NCBI RefSeq assembly: GCF_004570875.1
Contig: NZ_SPQK01000008.1
Coordinates: forward strand, 94,393 to 158,392
Length of the DNA: 64,000 nt
Source of the DNA: Blastococcus sp. CT_GayMR16
GTDB taxonomy: Bacteria; Actinomycetota; Actinomycetes; Mycobacteriales; Geodermatophilaceae
Reading direction: 5' to 3'
Of this stretch, positions 54,606 to 64,000 are shown in pieces (position 1 is the stretch's first letter; each line of letters opens with the position of its first letter). The translations under genes were made by a program, and so were the position numbers. Under the pieces are notes generated by a model. It was not told the DNA's origin. It made no database searches and worked only from the letters and a program-made list of their open reading frames with translations.

Positions 54606-56190
54606 GTGGTCTGTCCTCCGGTTGCGGTGCGGGTGCCCGGGCGGCGAGCGCGTCGTCCAGGTGGTCGGTCAGCGCGGCGAACCGCGGGGCGCTCTCACCG
54701 CTGCCGCGCGTGAGCGAGGCGAGCGTCAGCACGGTACCGCCGCCTCCGGGGTCGGCGGCGACCCGGGCGAAGACCCGCTCGCGGCGCAGCAGCAGCATGC
54801 CGAGCAGGCCGGTCAGCAGGGAGATCGCCGAGACGAGCACCCAGACCTGGCCCGGGTCGTGCGACAGCTGCAGGGCGGCGAATTCGCGGTAGCCGGTGAG
54901 GGCGACCGTCGTGCCGTCCGGGAGTGTCGTCGACTCCCCGATCTCCAGGTTGGCCGCCGCGACGCGGTTCAGCCGACCACGGTCGATCTGGGAGGCGTCC
55001 AGGGAGTACACCGACTGTGGGATCCCCGAGTCCAGCCCCAGGTAGCCCTGGTAGATGACGACGGCGACCTGCGGGGCCAGCGGCCGGGGGTCGACCGACG
55101 TCAGGATGTTGTTCTGCACCAGGCCGGTCGGTGCGAAGAACCCCTCGAGCGCGAGCTGGTCGTCTCTGCCGCCGCCGAGATCGGGCAGCTTCAACGCCCC
55201 CTGGCTGCCGAAAGTGGAGTTGTCCTGCGGGAGGAAGGGCACCGACACGTCGGTGATCGCGGTGCCGTCGGGCTTGGTGACGCTGAACGTCGGGCTGTAG
55301 CCGTGCCCGGTCAGGTAGATGCGGTCGCCGTCCAGGCGCAGCGGTTCGTTGATCCCGATCGTCACCGGCCGGCCGTCCTCGCCGGGCGCGCCGTAGCGGA
55401 TGTCAGCGGTGAACGACGCCGCCGTCAGGTTCTCCTCGTACTCCGCCGTGAACTGGTCGAGGTCGACGCAGAGTGGCGTGAGGTCGGCGCTGTCGACGAG
55501 CGGACCGTTGCGGTACGTGTCGTACTGCTGGAAGGAGTTGCAGAAACCCTGGCCCTCGGTCACCAGGATGCTGCCCTCGTAGCCCCAGAGCTTGCCGCCG
55601 GCCAGGCCGAGCAGCAGCGCCACCAGCGACAGGTGGAACAGCAGGTTGCCGGTCTCCTTGAGGTAGCCCTTCTCGGCCGAGAGCTCCCCGTCGGTCCGGA
55701 CGACGCGGAACCGGCGGACCCGCAGCTCCTCCTCGACGACGTCGAGCGCCTTCCCAGCCTGCAGAGGCGTCGTCAGGTTGCCGGAGTCGGGGAGCCGCAG
55801 CAGGTGCCGCGGGGCCGGCGGCGGGGCGGCCCGCAGGGCACGGACGTGCTCGAGCGCCCGCGGCAGCACGCAGCCGATCAGCGAGATGAACAGCAGCAGG
55901 TAGACCGCGGCGAACCACGGCGAGCTGAAGACGTCGAAGAGGTAGAAGCGGTCCAGCACCGGCGCCAGCGACGGGTGCTCGGCGAAGTACTGGCTCACCT
56001 TGTTCTGCGACAGCGAACGCTGGGGCAGCAGCGAGCCCGGCACCGCCGCGAGGGCGAGCAGGAACAGCAGGACGATCGCGGTGCGCATCGCCGTGAGGCG
56101 CCGCCACCAGCGCAGCAGCAGACCGGCGACCCGGCGGGGGGCGGCCGGACCGGGTGCGGACACCCCGGCAGGCCGATCGAGCACCGTCAC
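54595..56190 (-). CDS. resB: Cytochrome c biogenesis protein ResB
   Basis: A 531-residue partner of CcsB. Three N-terminal helices (first around AMRTAIVLLFLLALAAVPGS, with PQRSLSQNKV after it), a large exported domain, and a final helix near VSAISLLTGLLGMLLL. The GTG at 56190 overlaps the ccdA stop (GTGA). The ending is a polar tail of about 60 residues. Confidence 0.92.
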   Translation of the reverse strand: MTVLDRPAGVSAPGPAAPRRVAGLLLRWWRRLTAMRTAIVLLFLLALAAVPGSLLPQRSLSQNKVSQYFAEHPSLAPVLDRFYLFDVFSSPWFAAVYLLLFISLIGCVLPRALEHVRALRAAPPPAPRHLLRLPDSGNLTTPLQAGKALDVVEEELRVRRFRVVRTDGELSAEKGYLKETGNLLFHLSLVALLLGLAGGKLWGYEGSILVTEGQGFCNSFQQYDTYRNGPLVDSADLTPLCVDLDQFTAEYEENLTAASFTADIRYGAPGEDGRPVTIGINEPLRLDGDRIYLTGHGYSPTFSVTKPDGTAITDVSVPFLPQDNSTFGSQGALKLPDLGGGRDDQLALEGFFAPTGLVQNNILTSVDPRPLAPQVAVVIYQGYLGLDSGIPQSVYSLDASQIDRGRLNRVAAANLEIGESTTLPDGTTVALTGYREFAALQLSHDPGQVWVLVSAISLLTGLLGMLLLRRERVFARVAADPGGGGTVLTLASLTRGSGESAPRFAALTDHLDDALAARAPAPQPEDRPRDR

Positions 56191-56996
56191 AGGACCGAGC
56201 TCCCCAGTCCGGTCGCCGCGAGCCACGACCGCAACCACTGCATCATCTCGGTCCAGACCCCCGTGATCAGCAGCAACCCGACGACCACCAGCACGGCGCC
56301 GCCGACGCGGGTCACCGTGCGGGCGTGCCGGCGCAGGAAGTCGGTCGCCCCCATGGCCCAGCGGGCGCCGAGTGCCACGACCACGAACGGCACGCCCAGC
56401 CCCAGACAGTAGGCCAGGCCAAGCACCGCACCACGGGTGGCCGTGGCCTCGGTGAAGGCGAGGGAGTAGACCGCGGACAGCGTGGGCCCGAGGCACGGCG
56501 TCCAGCCGAGTCCGAAGACGATGCCCAGGAGCGGCGCCCCGGCGAGCCCCGCGGCGGGGCGGGCGGACAGCCGCTTGGTGCGCTGCAACAGCGGCAGCCA
56601 GCCGAGGAAGCCCAGGCCGACGAGGATCGTGATCACCCCGAAGACCCGGTTGAGGACGTCGGCGTACTCCAGCATCAGCCGGCCGAGGCCGCCGAATGCC
56701 GCCCCGAAGGCCACGAACACCGCGGTGAAGCCCAGTACGAACAGCACCGCGCCGAGCACCATGCGCGTGCGGGGAGACCGCTCGTCGGTGCGCACGGCAG
56801 TGGCGACGGCGCCGGAACCCGCGGGCGCGGTCGCCGGCGCCGCGGTGCCGACGAGCCCGGAGACGTAGGCGAGGTAGCCGGGCACCAGCGGCAGCACGCA
56901 CGGCGAGGCGAAGCTGATCAGCCCGACCAGGGCCGCCACCCCGGCGGCGACGAGCAGCGGGCCGTCGGTGACGAGCGACTGGAAGGTCTCGCCCAC
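56187..56996 (-). CDS. ccdA: Thiol-disulfide transporter CcdA
   Basis: A 269-residue DsbD-like membrane protein. The redox cysteines are in LISFASPCVLPLVPGYL and GLGWTPCLGPTLSAVY. It moves reducing power across the membrane to ResA, which keeps the CxxCH of apocytochrome c reduced. The GTG start is one base after the resA stop. Confidence 0.93.
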   Translation of the reverse strand: MGETFQSLVTDGPLLVAAGVAALVGLISFASPCVLPLVPGYLAYVSGLVGTAAPATAPAGSGAVATAVRTDERSPRTRMVLGAVLFVLGFTAVFVAFGAAFGGLGRLMLEYADVLNRVFGVITILVGLGFLGWLPLLQRTKRLSARPAAGLAGAPLLGIVFGLGWTPCLGPTLSAVYSLAFTEATATRGAVLGLAYCLGLGVPFVVVALGARWAMGATDFLRRHARTVTRVGGAVLVVVGLLLITGVWTEMMQWLRSWLAATGLGSSVL

Positions 56997-56997
56997 G

Positions 56998-57570
56998 TCA
57001 CTCCTCCCCGAGGATCGACTCGACCACGCGGCGCAGGTCCTCCTTCGAGACGGTGCCGGTGTATACCGCGGCCACCCGCCCGTCGGGGTCCAGCACGATG
57101 GTGGAGGGGATCGCGTTCGCGGGATAGCCCCGGAACGCCAGCGCCACCTCACCGCGCGGGTCGTAGAGCGACGGGTACTCGATCCCGAACCGCTCGACGA
57201 AGGCGGTGGCGAACTGCTCGCTCGCCTCCTTGACGTTCAGCCCGAGGAACGCGACGCCGTCGTCCTTGACCTCGGCGTAGACCTCCTGGAACTCCGGGGT
57301 CTCCACCCGGCAGGGCGCGCACCACGATCCCCAGAAGTTGAGGACGGCGACCTCCCCGTCGAGCTCGGACGACGTGAACTCGCCGCCGTCGAGCAGCTGC
57401 CCGGAGAACTCGGGGGCCGCCGCGCGCTCGTCCGGCGGGATCACCTCGCCCGCGGGGGTGCCGGCGACGAACCGGAACTCCCCGCCGTTGTTGACCTCGA
57501 CGGCGCCTGAGCCGGTCGAGCAGCCGGTGAGCAGCGCGCAGCCGAGCGCCGCCGTGACCACCCGCCTCAT
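56998..57570 (-). CDS. resA: ResA/TlpA-type thiol-disulfide oxidoreductase lipoprotein
   Basis: A 190-residue exported thioredoxin-like protein. A lipoprotein signal ends at LLTGC, and the active site is NFWGSWCAPCRVE; the cis-proline is in NAIPSTIVLD. It reduces the haem-binding cysteines of apocytochrome c with electrons from CcdA. Overlaps the phosphatase gene upstream by four bases. Confidence 0.93.
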   Translation of the reverse strand: MRRVVTAALGCALLTGCSTGSGAVEVNNGGEFRFVAGTPAGEVIPPDERAAAPEFSGQLLDGGEFTSSELDGEVAVLNFWGSWCAPCRVETPEFQEVYAEVKDDGVAFLGLNVKEASEQFATAFVERFGIEYPSLYDPRGEVALAFRGYPANAIPSTIVLDPDGRVAAVYTGTVSKEDLRRVVESILGEE

Positions 57571-58202
57571 GCGCCGGGGACCGCGTCGGGATCGGTGGCG
57601 CCCGCGGGCTCGGCGTAGGAGATGCCGCTGAACCGGTCGCCGTCGTAGGTCAGCGAGGTGACGCTGGCCAGGCCGCACTGCCGATGGCGCGGGTCGTGGA
57701 CGTACCGGCGTCCCTCGAGGTGCAGCCGCAGCGTCCAGATCGGCAGCTGATGGCTGACCAGGACCGCCTCGTGCCCGCGCGCGGCGGCCCGGGCGGCCTC
57801 GACGGCGGCCAGCATCCGGGCGGCGATCTCCACGTAGGGCTCACCCCAGGAGGGGCGGAACGGGTTGCGCAGCTTCCACCAGTGGCGCGGCTCGCGCAGT
57901 GCGCCGTCCCCGACGCCGACGCGGAGTCCCTCGAAGGCGTTGCCCGCCTCGATCAGCCGCTCGTCGATGGTGACCGGAAGGTGCAGCGCCTCGGCGATGG
58001 GCGCGGCGGTCTGCTGCGCCCGCTCCAGCGGACTCGACACCAGGTGCGTGACGTCCCGAGGCGCGAACCAGGCAGCGGCCTTCTCGGCCATCGCCTCGCC
58101 GTCGGTGGACAGCCGGAACCCGGGCAGCCGGCCGTAGAGGACCTTGCCGGGGTTGTGCACCTCCCCGTGCCGGAGCAGGTGGACGACGGTCTGCTCGCTC
58201 AC
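57567..58202 (-). CDS. Histidine phosphatase family protein
   Basis: A 211-residue member of the phosphoglycerate mutase/histidine phosphatase superfamily. The catalytic motif is [12 protein letters not shown], followed by [11 protein letters not shown], a glutamate in [12 protein letters not shown] and the second His in LVSHQLPIW. The substrate is unknown; the same gene stands between hemL and the thioredoxin gene in mycobacteria (Rv0525). The GTG overlaps the hemL stop. Confidence 0.88.
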   Translation of the reverse strand: MSEQTVVHLLRHGEVHNPGKVLYGRLPGFRLSTDGEAMAEKAAAWFAPRDVTHLVSSPLERAQQTAAPIAEALHLPVTIDERLIEAGNAFEGLRVGVGDGALREPRHWWKLRNPFRPSWGEPYVEIAARMLAAVEAARAAARGHEAVLVSHQLPIWTLRLHLEGRRYVHDPRHRQCGLASVTSLTYDGDRFSGISYAEPAGATDPDAVPGA

Positions 58203-59530
58203 GTGCTCACCTCGGCAGCAGCACGGGCAGCGGCGGGCAGCGCCTCCAGCACGCGGTCGAGGGCCTCGCCGGACAGCTGGGCGTTGACGAACCACGCCTC
58301 GAACGCCGACGGCGGCAGGTAGACCCCGCGGGCCAGCAGGGCGTGGAAGAACGCGGTGTACTGCGCGACGTCCTGGGTGCGGGCGTCGTCGTAGTTGCGC
58401 ACCTGGCGCTCGTCGGGCACGAAGAAGATCGAGAACATGTTGCCCGCCTGCTGCACGCGGTGCGGGACGCCGGCGGCGAAGAGCGCCGCGCTGGCCGCAC
58501 CCCGGAGGACGGCGGCGACCTCGTCGCAGTGCGCGTAGACCTCCTCGGTGCAGTGCCGCAGCGTGGTGAGCCCAGCGGCCACCGCGACCGGGTTCCCCGA
58601 CAGCGTGCCGGCCTGGTAGACCGGGCCGAGCGGGGCCAGCTGGCCCATCAGGTCGGCGCGGCCGCCGAACGCGGCGGCGGGCAGGCCACCACCCATGACC
58701 TTGCCGAAGGTGAACAGGTCGGCGTCGACCGGGTCGAGGCCGTACCAGCCGGAGCGCGAGACGCGGAACCCCGTCATGACCTCGTCGAGGACGAGCAGGG
58801 CGCCGTTGGCGGCGGTGATGCGCCGCAGCCCGGCGTTGAATCCGTCCACCGGCGGGACGACGCCCATGTTGCCCGGCGCGGCCTCGCTGATGACGCAGGC
58901 GATCTGGCTGCCGCGGTCGGCGAAGACCGCCTCGACCGCGGCGAGGTCGTTGTAGGGCAGGACGACGGTGTCGGCGGCGGCGCCCGTGGTGACGCCCGGG
59001 GTGTCGGGGAGTCCCAGCGTGGCCACCCCCGAGCCCGCGGAGGCGAGCAGGGAGTCGACGTGCCCGTGGTAGTTGCCGGCGAACTTCACGATCAGCGGGC
59101 GGCCGGTGGCGCCGCGAGCGAGGCGGACGGCGGACAGCACGGCCTCGGTGCCGGAGTTGACCAGCCGTACCCGCTCGGCGGGCGCGACGCGGTTCCGGAT
59201 CTCCTCGGCCAGGTCGAGCTCGCCCTCGGTCGGGGCTCCGAAGGACAGGCCGCGGCGCGCGGCTGCGGTGACCGCCTCGACGACCGCGGGGTGGGCGTGG
59301 CCGAGCAGCAGCGGGCCCCACGAGCTGACCAGGTCGACGTAGCGGCGTCCGTCGGCGTCGGTGATCCAGGGGCCGGAGCCCTCCACCATGAAGCGGGGGG
59401 TGCCGCCCACGGCGCGGAAGGCGCGCACCGGGCTGTTCACCCCGCCCGGGGTGATCTGCTGGGCGCGGGCGAAGAGGTCGGCCGAGACCGGGGCCTCGTA
59501 GGTGTAGGCGGAGCTGTCCAGCGAGGTCAC
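58199..59530 (-). CDS. hemL: Glutamate-1-semialdehyde 2,1-aminomutase
   Basis: A 443-residue PLP enzyme that makes 5-aminolevulinate, the second step of the C5 haem route. Motifs: [51 protein letters not shown] and the PLP lysine in [17 protein letters not shown]. Together with hemA it shows that the organism uses the C5 pathway. Confidence 0.96.
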   Translation of the reverse strand: MTSLDSSAYTYEAPVSADLFARAQQITPGGVNSPVRAFRAVGGTPRFMVEGSGPWITDADGRRYVDLVSSWGPLLLGHAHPAVVEAVTAAARRGLSFGAPTEGELDLAEEIRNRVAPAERVRLVNSGTEAVLSAVRLARGATGRPLIVKFAGNYHGHVDSLLASAGSGVATLGLPDTPGVTTGAAADTVVLPYNDLAAVEAVFADRGSQIACVISEAAPGNMGVVPPVDGFNAGLRRITAANGALLVLDEVMTGFRVSRSGWYGLDPVDADLFTFGKVMGGGLPAAAFGGRADLMGQLAPLGPVYQAGTLSGNPVAVAAGLTTLRHCTEEVYAHCDEVAAVLRGAASAALFAAGVPHRVQQAGNMFSIFFVPDERQVRNYDDARTQDVAQYTAFFHALLARGVYLPPSAFEAWFVNAQLSGEALDRVLEALPAAARAAAEVST

Positions 59531-59976
59531 GAGCCCAGTGTCCCCTGTGCATCGAGGAGCGCCGTGTACAGGGCGGCAGGGTCTCGTGTGGGAACGAGCA
59601 CCGTGCGGCCGTCGGTGAGCTTCAGCGGCAGGCCGGTCCGCCCGCGGGGCAGCGACCAGCCGCCGCCGAGCACCGGGGCGCCCGCGTCGACGCCGGAGTC
59701 CACCGCCCGCAGGTGCTCGACGTCGATGTCGGAGAGAGCGACATTCTCCCGGCCGACCCTGAGGCTGCGGTCGTCCACCCGGACGGTCCAGATGCGCCGG
59801 GCCGAGAGGCAGCCCATCGCCACGATGCCCAGGACGACGACGAGCACCAGCGCCCAGACGAGCACCGGGATGTCCGGGCCGGGCAGGGCGACGTCGAACG
59901 CCAGGAACGCCGCGAACGCGGCCGCGACGATCCAGAACGGCCGCCAGGAGCCCCCGGGCTCGACGTACGCGGTCAC
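59527..59976 (-). CDS. Small membrane protein with PH-like/DUF3093-like domain
   Basis: A 149-residue protein with two N-terminal helices ([18 protein letters not shown] and [18 protein letters not shown]), then a beta-rich domain ([20 protein letters not shown]... [17 protein letters not shown]). It resembles DUF3093/PH-like proteins of actinobacteria; function unknown. It overlaps hemB and hemL by four bases each, so it is embedded in the haem operon. Confidence 0.72.
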   Translation of the reverse strand: MTAYVEPGGSWRPFWIVAAAFAAFLAFDVALPGPDIPVLVWALVLVVVLGIVAMGCLSARRIWTVRVDDRSLRVGRENVALSDIDVEHLRAVDSGVDAGAPVLGGGWSLPRGRTGLPLKLTDGRTVLVPTRDPAALYTALLDAQGTLGS

Positions 59977-60968
59977 CGGACGAGCCGGGCCGCCTCGACC
60001 GCCCAGTACGTCAGCACCGTGCCGGCACCGGCCCGCCGGATCGAGGTGAGCGTCTCCAGGATCGCCCGCTCGCGGTCGACCCAGCCGTTCGCGGCGGCCG
60101 CCTCGACCATCGCGTACTCGCCGCTGACCTGGTATGCGCTCACCGGCACGTGCACCGCGTCGGCGACCCGCGTGATGATGTCGAGGTAGGGCAGCGCCGG
60201 CTTGACCATCACCGCGTCAGCGCCCTCGGCGAGGTCCTGGGCGACCTCGCGCAGCGCCTCGTCGGCGTTCGGCGGGTCCATCTGGTAGGTCGAGCGGTCG
60301 CCGAACTGCGGTGCACCCTCGGCCGCCTCGCGGAACGGGCCGTAGAAGCCCGAGGCGTACTTGGCGGCGTACGCGAGGATCGGCGTCTCGGTAAAGGCCG
60401 CGCCGTCCAGGGCCCGGCGGATGGCCGCGACCTGCCCGTCCATCATCCCGCTGGGGGCGATGACGTGGGCACCGGCCCGCGCCTGCGCGACGGCCACCGC
60501 CGCGTAGCGGTCCAGGGTCGGGTCGTTGTCGACGATCCCGGCCGGGGTGATGACGCCGCAGTGCCCGTGGTCGGTGTACTCGCACAGGCAGAGGTCGGCC
60601 ATGAGCACGAGCTCGTCCCCGAGGTCGGCCTTCAGCTGCTGCAGCGCGACGTTGACGATCCCGTCGGCGGCGTCGGCCTGCGAGCCCACCGGGTCCTTCT
60701 CGCCGGGGATGCCGAAGAGCATCAGCCCGCCGATGCCGGCCTCGGCCGCCTCGTGCGCGGCCTTCCGCAGCGAGTCCAGGGTGTGCTGGACGACGCCCGG
60801 CATCGAGGAGATCGCCACCGGGGCGCCGATGCCCTGCTTGACGAACACCGGCAGCACGAAGTCCGCCGGAGCCAGCCGCGTCTGCGCGGTCAGTCGCCGC
60901 AGCGCGGGCGTCGACCGGAGCCGCCGCCCGCGCGCGAACGGGTGGGCGGGCGACGGCGTGGCGGTCAC
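59973..60968 (-). CDS. hemB: Porphobilinogen synthase (5-aminolevulinate dehydratase)
   Basis: A 331-residue enzyme that condenses two 5-aminolevulinates. The metal-binding region is [13 protein letters not shown], and the two active lysines are in [17 protein letters not shown] and [24 protein letters not shown] is also conserved. Overlaps hemD upstream. Confidence 0.96.
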   Translation of the reverse strand: MTATPSPAHPFARGRRLRSTPALRRLTAQTRLAPADFVLPVFVKQGIGAPVAISSMPGVVQHTLDSLRKAAHEAAEAGIGGLMLFGIPGEKDPVGSQADAADGIVNVALQQLKADLGDELVLMADLCLCEYTDHGHCGVITPAGIVDNDPTLDRYAAVAVAQARAGAHVIAPSGMMDGQVAAIRRALDGAAFTETPILAYAAKYASGFYGPFREAAEGAPQFGDRSTYQMDPPNADEALREVAQDLAEGADAVMVKPALPYLDIITRVADAVHVPVSAYQVSGEYAMVEAAAANGWVDRERAILETLTSIRRAGAGTVLTYWAVEAARLVR

Positions 60969-62509
60969 GTGCCGGCCCCGTCCTCCGCGTCGCGGAGGGA
61001 CTGCGCGTACTCGGCCAGGGCGTCGACCAGCGGGCCGACGGCCGCCGTCTCCGGCTGCACGTCCACGCGCAGGCCGAACTCCTGCGCGCTGGCCGCCGTG
61101 GCGGGGCCGATGACCGCGACGACCGTCTTGGCGTGCGGCTTGCCGGCGATGCCGACCAGGTTGCGCACCGTGCTGGAGGAGGTGAAACAGACGGCGTCGA
61201 ACCCGCCACCCTTGATCGCCTCACGCACCGACGCGGCCGGCGGAGCGGCCCGGACGGTCCGGTAGGCCGTCACGTCGTCGATCTCCCAGCCGCGCTCCTT
61301 GAGCCCGGCGGCGAGCGTCTCGGTCGCGATGTCGGCGCGCGGGAGCAGCACACGGTCGATCGGGTCGAAGACGTCGTCGTAGGGCGGGAAGTCGGCCAGC
61401 AGGCCCTCACTGGACTGGGCACCCGCGGGCACCAGCTCCGGGACGATGCCGAAGGCGCGGACGGCGTCGGCGGTCTGCTCACCCACGCAGGCGACCTTCA
61501 CGCCGGCGAACGCACGGGCGTCGAGGCCCAGCTCGGTGAACTTCTCGCGGACGGCCTTCACCGCGTTCACGGACGTGAACACGATCCAGCCGTAGCGGCC
61601 GGTCACCAGGCCCTTGATGGCGCGGTCCATCTGCGCCGGGCTGCGCGGCGGCTCGACGGCGATCGTCGGCACCTCGACCGGGACGGCGCCGTACGCGCGC
61701 AGCCGGTCGCTCATCCCCCCGGCCTGGTCCTTGGTGCGCGGCACCAGGACGCGCCAGCCGAACAGCGGCCGGCTCTCCCAGAACGACAGCCGGGCGCGCT
61801 TGTCGACGGCGGTGCCGACGGTGGCGACGACCGGGCCGGTGAACGAGTCGAGGCCGGCGGTCTTCTCGGCCACGGCGAGGAGCTTGGCGACGACGCTCTT
61901 CTGCGCCGTCCCCGAGCCGCCGGTCGTGACGACCACCGGGGTGCTGCCCGACAGGCCCCCCTCGACCAGCCGGGCGGCCGCGTCCGGCAGCTCGTCCGCG
62001 GTGCCCTGCAGCACCAGCGTGCCGCCGGCGACCGCGGCCGCACCGGCGAGGGCGGACAGGTCCACCCCGCTGCGCAGATCGGCGGTCACCGCGGTGCTGC
62101 CGAGGGCCACACCGGCGTAGGCCGGCACGGCGGTGGCCGTCGCGACGCCCGGCACGACGTCGAAGGGCACGGAGGTGCGGCCGACGGCGAGCACTTCCTT
62201 GACCACCGCGTCGGCGGTGTAGGGGTCACCGGCGACCAGCCGGACGACGACGCTGCCGTTCTTGGCTGCGGCGACGGCGGCCTTGGCCACCTCGGCGGGC
62301 TCGCCGACGGCTGGGGTCAGCTCGGCCTGCGGGTGTGCCTCGCGGACGGCGTCCTGGACCGCGACGGAGACGTCGGGGTCGACGAGGACGACGGCTGCCT
62401 CGGTCAGTGCCGCGGTCGCCCGGGCGGTGAGCATGCCGGGGTCACCCGGACCTGCGCCGACGAAGACGACCCGACCGGCAGTGCCGGAGGTCGCGCGGTT
62501 GCGCGTCAT
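60965..62509 (-). CDS. hemD: Bifunctional uroporphyrinogen-III C-methyltransferase/uroporphyrinogen-III synthase
   Basis: A 514-residue fusion. Residues 1-245 are the SAM-dependent CobA/SUMT-type domain (VVFVGAGPGDPGMLTARA, VVRLVAGDPYTADAV, VVPGVATATAVPAYAGV); residues 255-514 are the HemD domain (VLVPRTKDQAGGMSDRL, WIVFTSVNAVKAV, FDAVCFTSSSTVRN). It closes the tetrapyrrole ring and may also methylate it toward sirohaem or cobalamin, though the SUMT half is divergent. AGGAG precedes the ATG at 62509. Confidence 0.93.
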   Translation of the reverse strand: MTRNRATSGTAGRVVFVGAGPGDPGMLTARATAALTEAAVVLVDPDVSVAVQDAVREAHPQAELTPAVGEPAEVAKAAVAAAKNGSVVVRLVAGDPYTADAVVKEVLAVGRTSVPFDVVPGVATATAVPAYAGVALGSTAVTADLRSGVDLSALAGAAAVAGGTLVLQGTADELPDAAARLVEGGLSGSTPVVVTTGGSGTAQKSVVAKLLAVAEKTAGLDSFTGPVVATVGTAVDKRARLSFWESRPLFGWRVLVPRTKDQAGGMSDRLRAYGAVPVEVPTIAVEPPRSPAQMDRAIKGLVTGRYGWIVFTSVNAVKAVREKFTELGLDARAFAGVKVACVGEQTADAVRAFGIVPELVPAGAQSSEGLLADFPPYDDVFDPIDRVLLPRADIATETLAAGLKERGWEIDDVTAYRTVRAAPPAASVREAIKGGGFDAVCFTSSSTVRNLVGIAGKPHAKTVVAVIGPATAASAQEFGLRVDVQPETAAVGPLVDALAEYAQSLRDAEDGAGT

Positions 62510-62570
62510 CGCGTGCTCCTGATCCTGGCCCGAAGGGCCTGTTGTGCGGGGGTCTGCATGGGGTGGCGGG

Positions 62571-63521
62571 TCACGGGGTGACCGCCATGAGCTCGGCCGC
62601 GCCGCGGTCGAGGAGTTCCGTGGCCAGGGCACGCCCGAGAGCGGCGGCCTCCAGGAGAGGCCCGGTGGCCGAGCCGCGGACGGCGTCGCTGCCGTCGATC
62701 GCGGTCACGGATGCCCGGAGGAACAGTTCGGGGCCGGTCTCGCCCTCGGCCACTTCGGCGTAGGCGGCCACCGGCGCACTGCAGCCGGCCTCCAGCGCGG
62801 CGAGGGTGCTGCGCTCGGCGACGACGCAGGCCCGGGCGCTGACGTCCTCCAGCCGGCCGAGCAGCTCGCGGGTGCGGGCGTCGCTGGTGCGGCACTCGAC
62901 GGCGAGGGCGCCCTGTGCCGGCGCCGGGAGCACCTGCAGCGGGTCGAGGGTCTCGGTGATCGCGTCCAGCCGGCCCAGCCGGGCCAGTCCGGCACGGGCG
63001 AGGACGACGGCGTCGAGGTCCCCCGGGGCTCCACGACCGCCGACCCGCCCCAGCCGGGTGTCCACGTTTCCCCGGATCGGGACGATGTCGAGCCCGAGAC
63101 CGAGCGCGCGCAGCTGGGCGACCCGGCGCGGTGCGCCGGTGCCGATCCTCGAGCCGGCCGGGAGCTCCCCGAGGGTGAGCCCGTCGCGGGCGACCAGGGC
63201 GTCGCGCGGGTCCTCGCGGCCCGGCACGGCGGCGATGATCAGCCCGGGCTCGGCCAGCGTCGGGAGGTCCTTGTAGCTGTGGACGGCGAGGTCGACGCTG
63301 CCCTCGGCGAGCGCGCGGCGGATCGCGGCGACGAACACGCCCGTGCCGCCGAGCTCCGCGATCGCCTCGGCGGAGCGGTCGCCCTCGGTCACGATGGGCA
63401 CGAGCTCGACCGGCGTCCCGGTGGCCGCGGTGATCGCGTCGGCGACCGCCTGCGACTGGGTGCGGGCGAGCGCGCTGCCCCGGGTGCCCAGGCGCAGCGT
63501 CGACGTCACGGTGGCGGTCAC
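62571..63521 (-). CDS. hemC: Hydroxymethylbilane synthase (porphobilinogen deaminase)
   Basis: A 316-residue enzyme that polymerises four porphobilinogens. [40 protein letters not shown] and the cofactor cysteine in [13 protein letters not shown] are present. Its start overlaps the hemA stop by four bases; the 61-base gap before hemD is the longest in this operon. A start at the GTG a few codons in (TSTLRLG) is also possible. Confidence 0.95.
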   Translation of the reverse strand: MTATVTSTLRLGTRGSALARTQSQAVADAITAATGTPVELVPIVTEGDRSAEAIAELGGTGVFVAAIRRALAEGSVDLAVHSYKDLPTLAEPGLIIAAVPGREDPRDALVARDGLTLGELPAGSRIGTGAPRRVAQLRALGLGLDIVPIRGNVDTRLGRVGGRGAPGDLDAVVLARAGLARLGRLDAITETLDPLQVLPAPAQGALAVECRTSDARTRELLGRLEDVSARACVVAERSTLAALEAGCSAPVAAYAEVAEGETGPELFLRASVTAIDGSDAVRGSATGPLLEAAALGRALATELLDRGAAELMAVTP

Positions 63522-64000
63522 GAGGCCTCCCCCGCTCGCAGGGCGGGATCGACGGTGACGGCCTCGGCGAGGGCGCCGTCCTCCACCTCGGCGTCGATGC
63601 CGAGACCGAAGAGGGCGCGCAGCGCGCCGGCGTAGTCGGTGTCGCCGGGCGCCGCGGCCAGTTCCTTCACGCGGACGGTCGGCTCGTGCAGCAGCTTGTC
63701 GACGACGCGGCGCACCGTGCGGGCTATCTCCGACCGCGCCCGTGCGTCGAGGTCGGGCAGCCGGGTGGACAGCCGCAGCAGTTCGGCGTCGACGACCTCG
63801 GCCGCCTGGCTGCGCAGCGCCGACACCGTGGGGGCCACGGCGGCGGCCTGCCGCTCGGCCCGCAACAGCGCGGTCTCGGCCTCGACGAGGGCGTGCGCCG
63901 CGGCGATGTCGTCGGCGGCGACCGGACCGGCGGTGGGCCGGCCGGGGGTCGCGGCGCGCTCACCCTGGAGCAGCGCCAGGTCGACGACGTGCACGAGATC
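63518..64000 (-). CDS. hemA: Glutamyl-tRNA reductase, C-terminal part (cut by the window edge)
   Basis: The visible 160 residues are the C-terminal helical dimerisation domain: [17 protein letters not shown], then a long helix with [20 protein letters not shown] and [19 protein letters not shown]. The catalytic and NADPH domains lie beyond the right edge. HemA starts haem synthesis from glutamyl-tRNA. In Streptomyces the gene just upstream of hemACD is rex, so a rex gene next to this edge would fit the Rex site at 41881. Confidence 0.9.
   Translation of the reverse strand, partial: DLVHVVDLALLQGERAATPGRPTAGPVAADDIAAAHALVEAETALLRAERQAAAVAPTVSALRSQAAEVVDAELLRLSTRLPDLDARARSEIARTVRRVVDKLLHEPTVRVKELAAAPGDTDYAGALRALFGLGIDAEVEDGALAEAVTVDPALRAGEAS

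Overview
The window is a very GC-rich stretch (strong G/C preference at third codon positions, many GTG starts, ATGA/GTGA gene overlaps) from an actinomycete. Gene order matches the hemA-hemC-hemD-hemB / hemL-ccs / men / grcC-htpX / hadAB-secE-nusG-rplK-rplA segment known from Mycobacterium and related actinobacteria, but there is no mycolate gene set. A Geodermatophilaceae-like organism (Blastococcus, Geodermatophilus or Modestobacter) is my best guess; this is inference, not proof. I see no rRNA, CRISPR array, insertion sequence, phage or origin of replication.

Layout. 1-2.2 kb: a cyclopropane-fatty-acid-type methyltransferase and an overlapping DUF1295 membrane protein. 2.3-5.3 kb (minus): tRNA-Trp, secE, nusG, rplK, rplA, with two copies of a structured hairpin repeat after nusG and rplK. 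5.3-7.1 kb: a frameshifted RibD-like remnant and an aspartate-type aminotransferase. 7.1-9.9 kb (minus): tRNA-Thr, tRNA-Met, rpmG, hadA, hadB and an M1-type peptidase lipoprotein. 9.9-16 kb: a GGDEF-EAL protein, a 36-residue peptide with three GAKWGR repeats, a WXG100-like/large helical protein pair, a TadE/TadG-like pilus protein and tRNA-Tyr. 16.1-18 kb: yajQ, two facing gene remnants (a membrane methyltransferase and a TetR regulator), and htpX.

18.2-21.8 kb: korA, korB and a DUF6817 protein. 41.8 down to 21.8 kb (minus): what looks like one 20-kb transcription unit, menJ-nuoABCDEFGHIJKLMN-hepB-(PQQ-type sugar dehydrogenase), headed by a perfect Rex-type palindrome. It joins respiratory complex I to genes that make and saturate the menaquinone tail. 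42-49.7 kb: the rest of menaquinone synthesis (menG/ubiE, menF, menD, menC, menE, menA). 49.7-53.5 kb: a fused alpha-oxoamine synthase/GNAT enzyme, a DUF4229 protein, an Lrp regulator and two small proteins. 53.6-64 kb (minus): a tightly overlapping haem and cytochrome c maturation operon, hemA-hemC-hemD-hemB-(PH-like)-hemL-(phosphatase)-resA-ccdA-resB-ccsB; hemA runs off the right edge.

Together the region is mostly a respiratory block (haem, cytochrome c maturation, menaquinone, complex I) beside translation and secretion genes. The least explained parts are the GAKWGR-repeat peptide next to the GGDEF-EAL gene, two small repeat-derived ORFs that bridge gaps inside the nuo operon like mycobacterial MIRUs, the covarying hairpins in the nusG-rplK-rplA transcript, and the oxoamine synthase-GNAT fusion.
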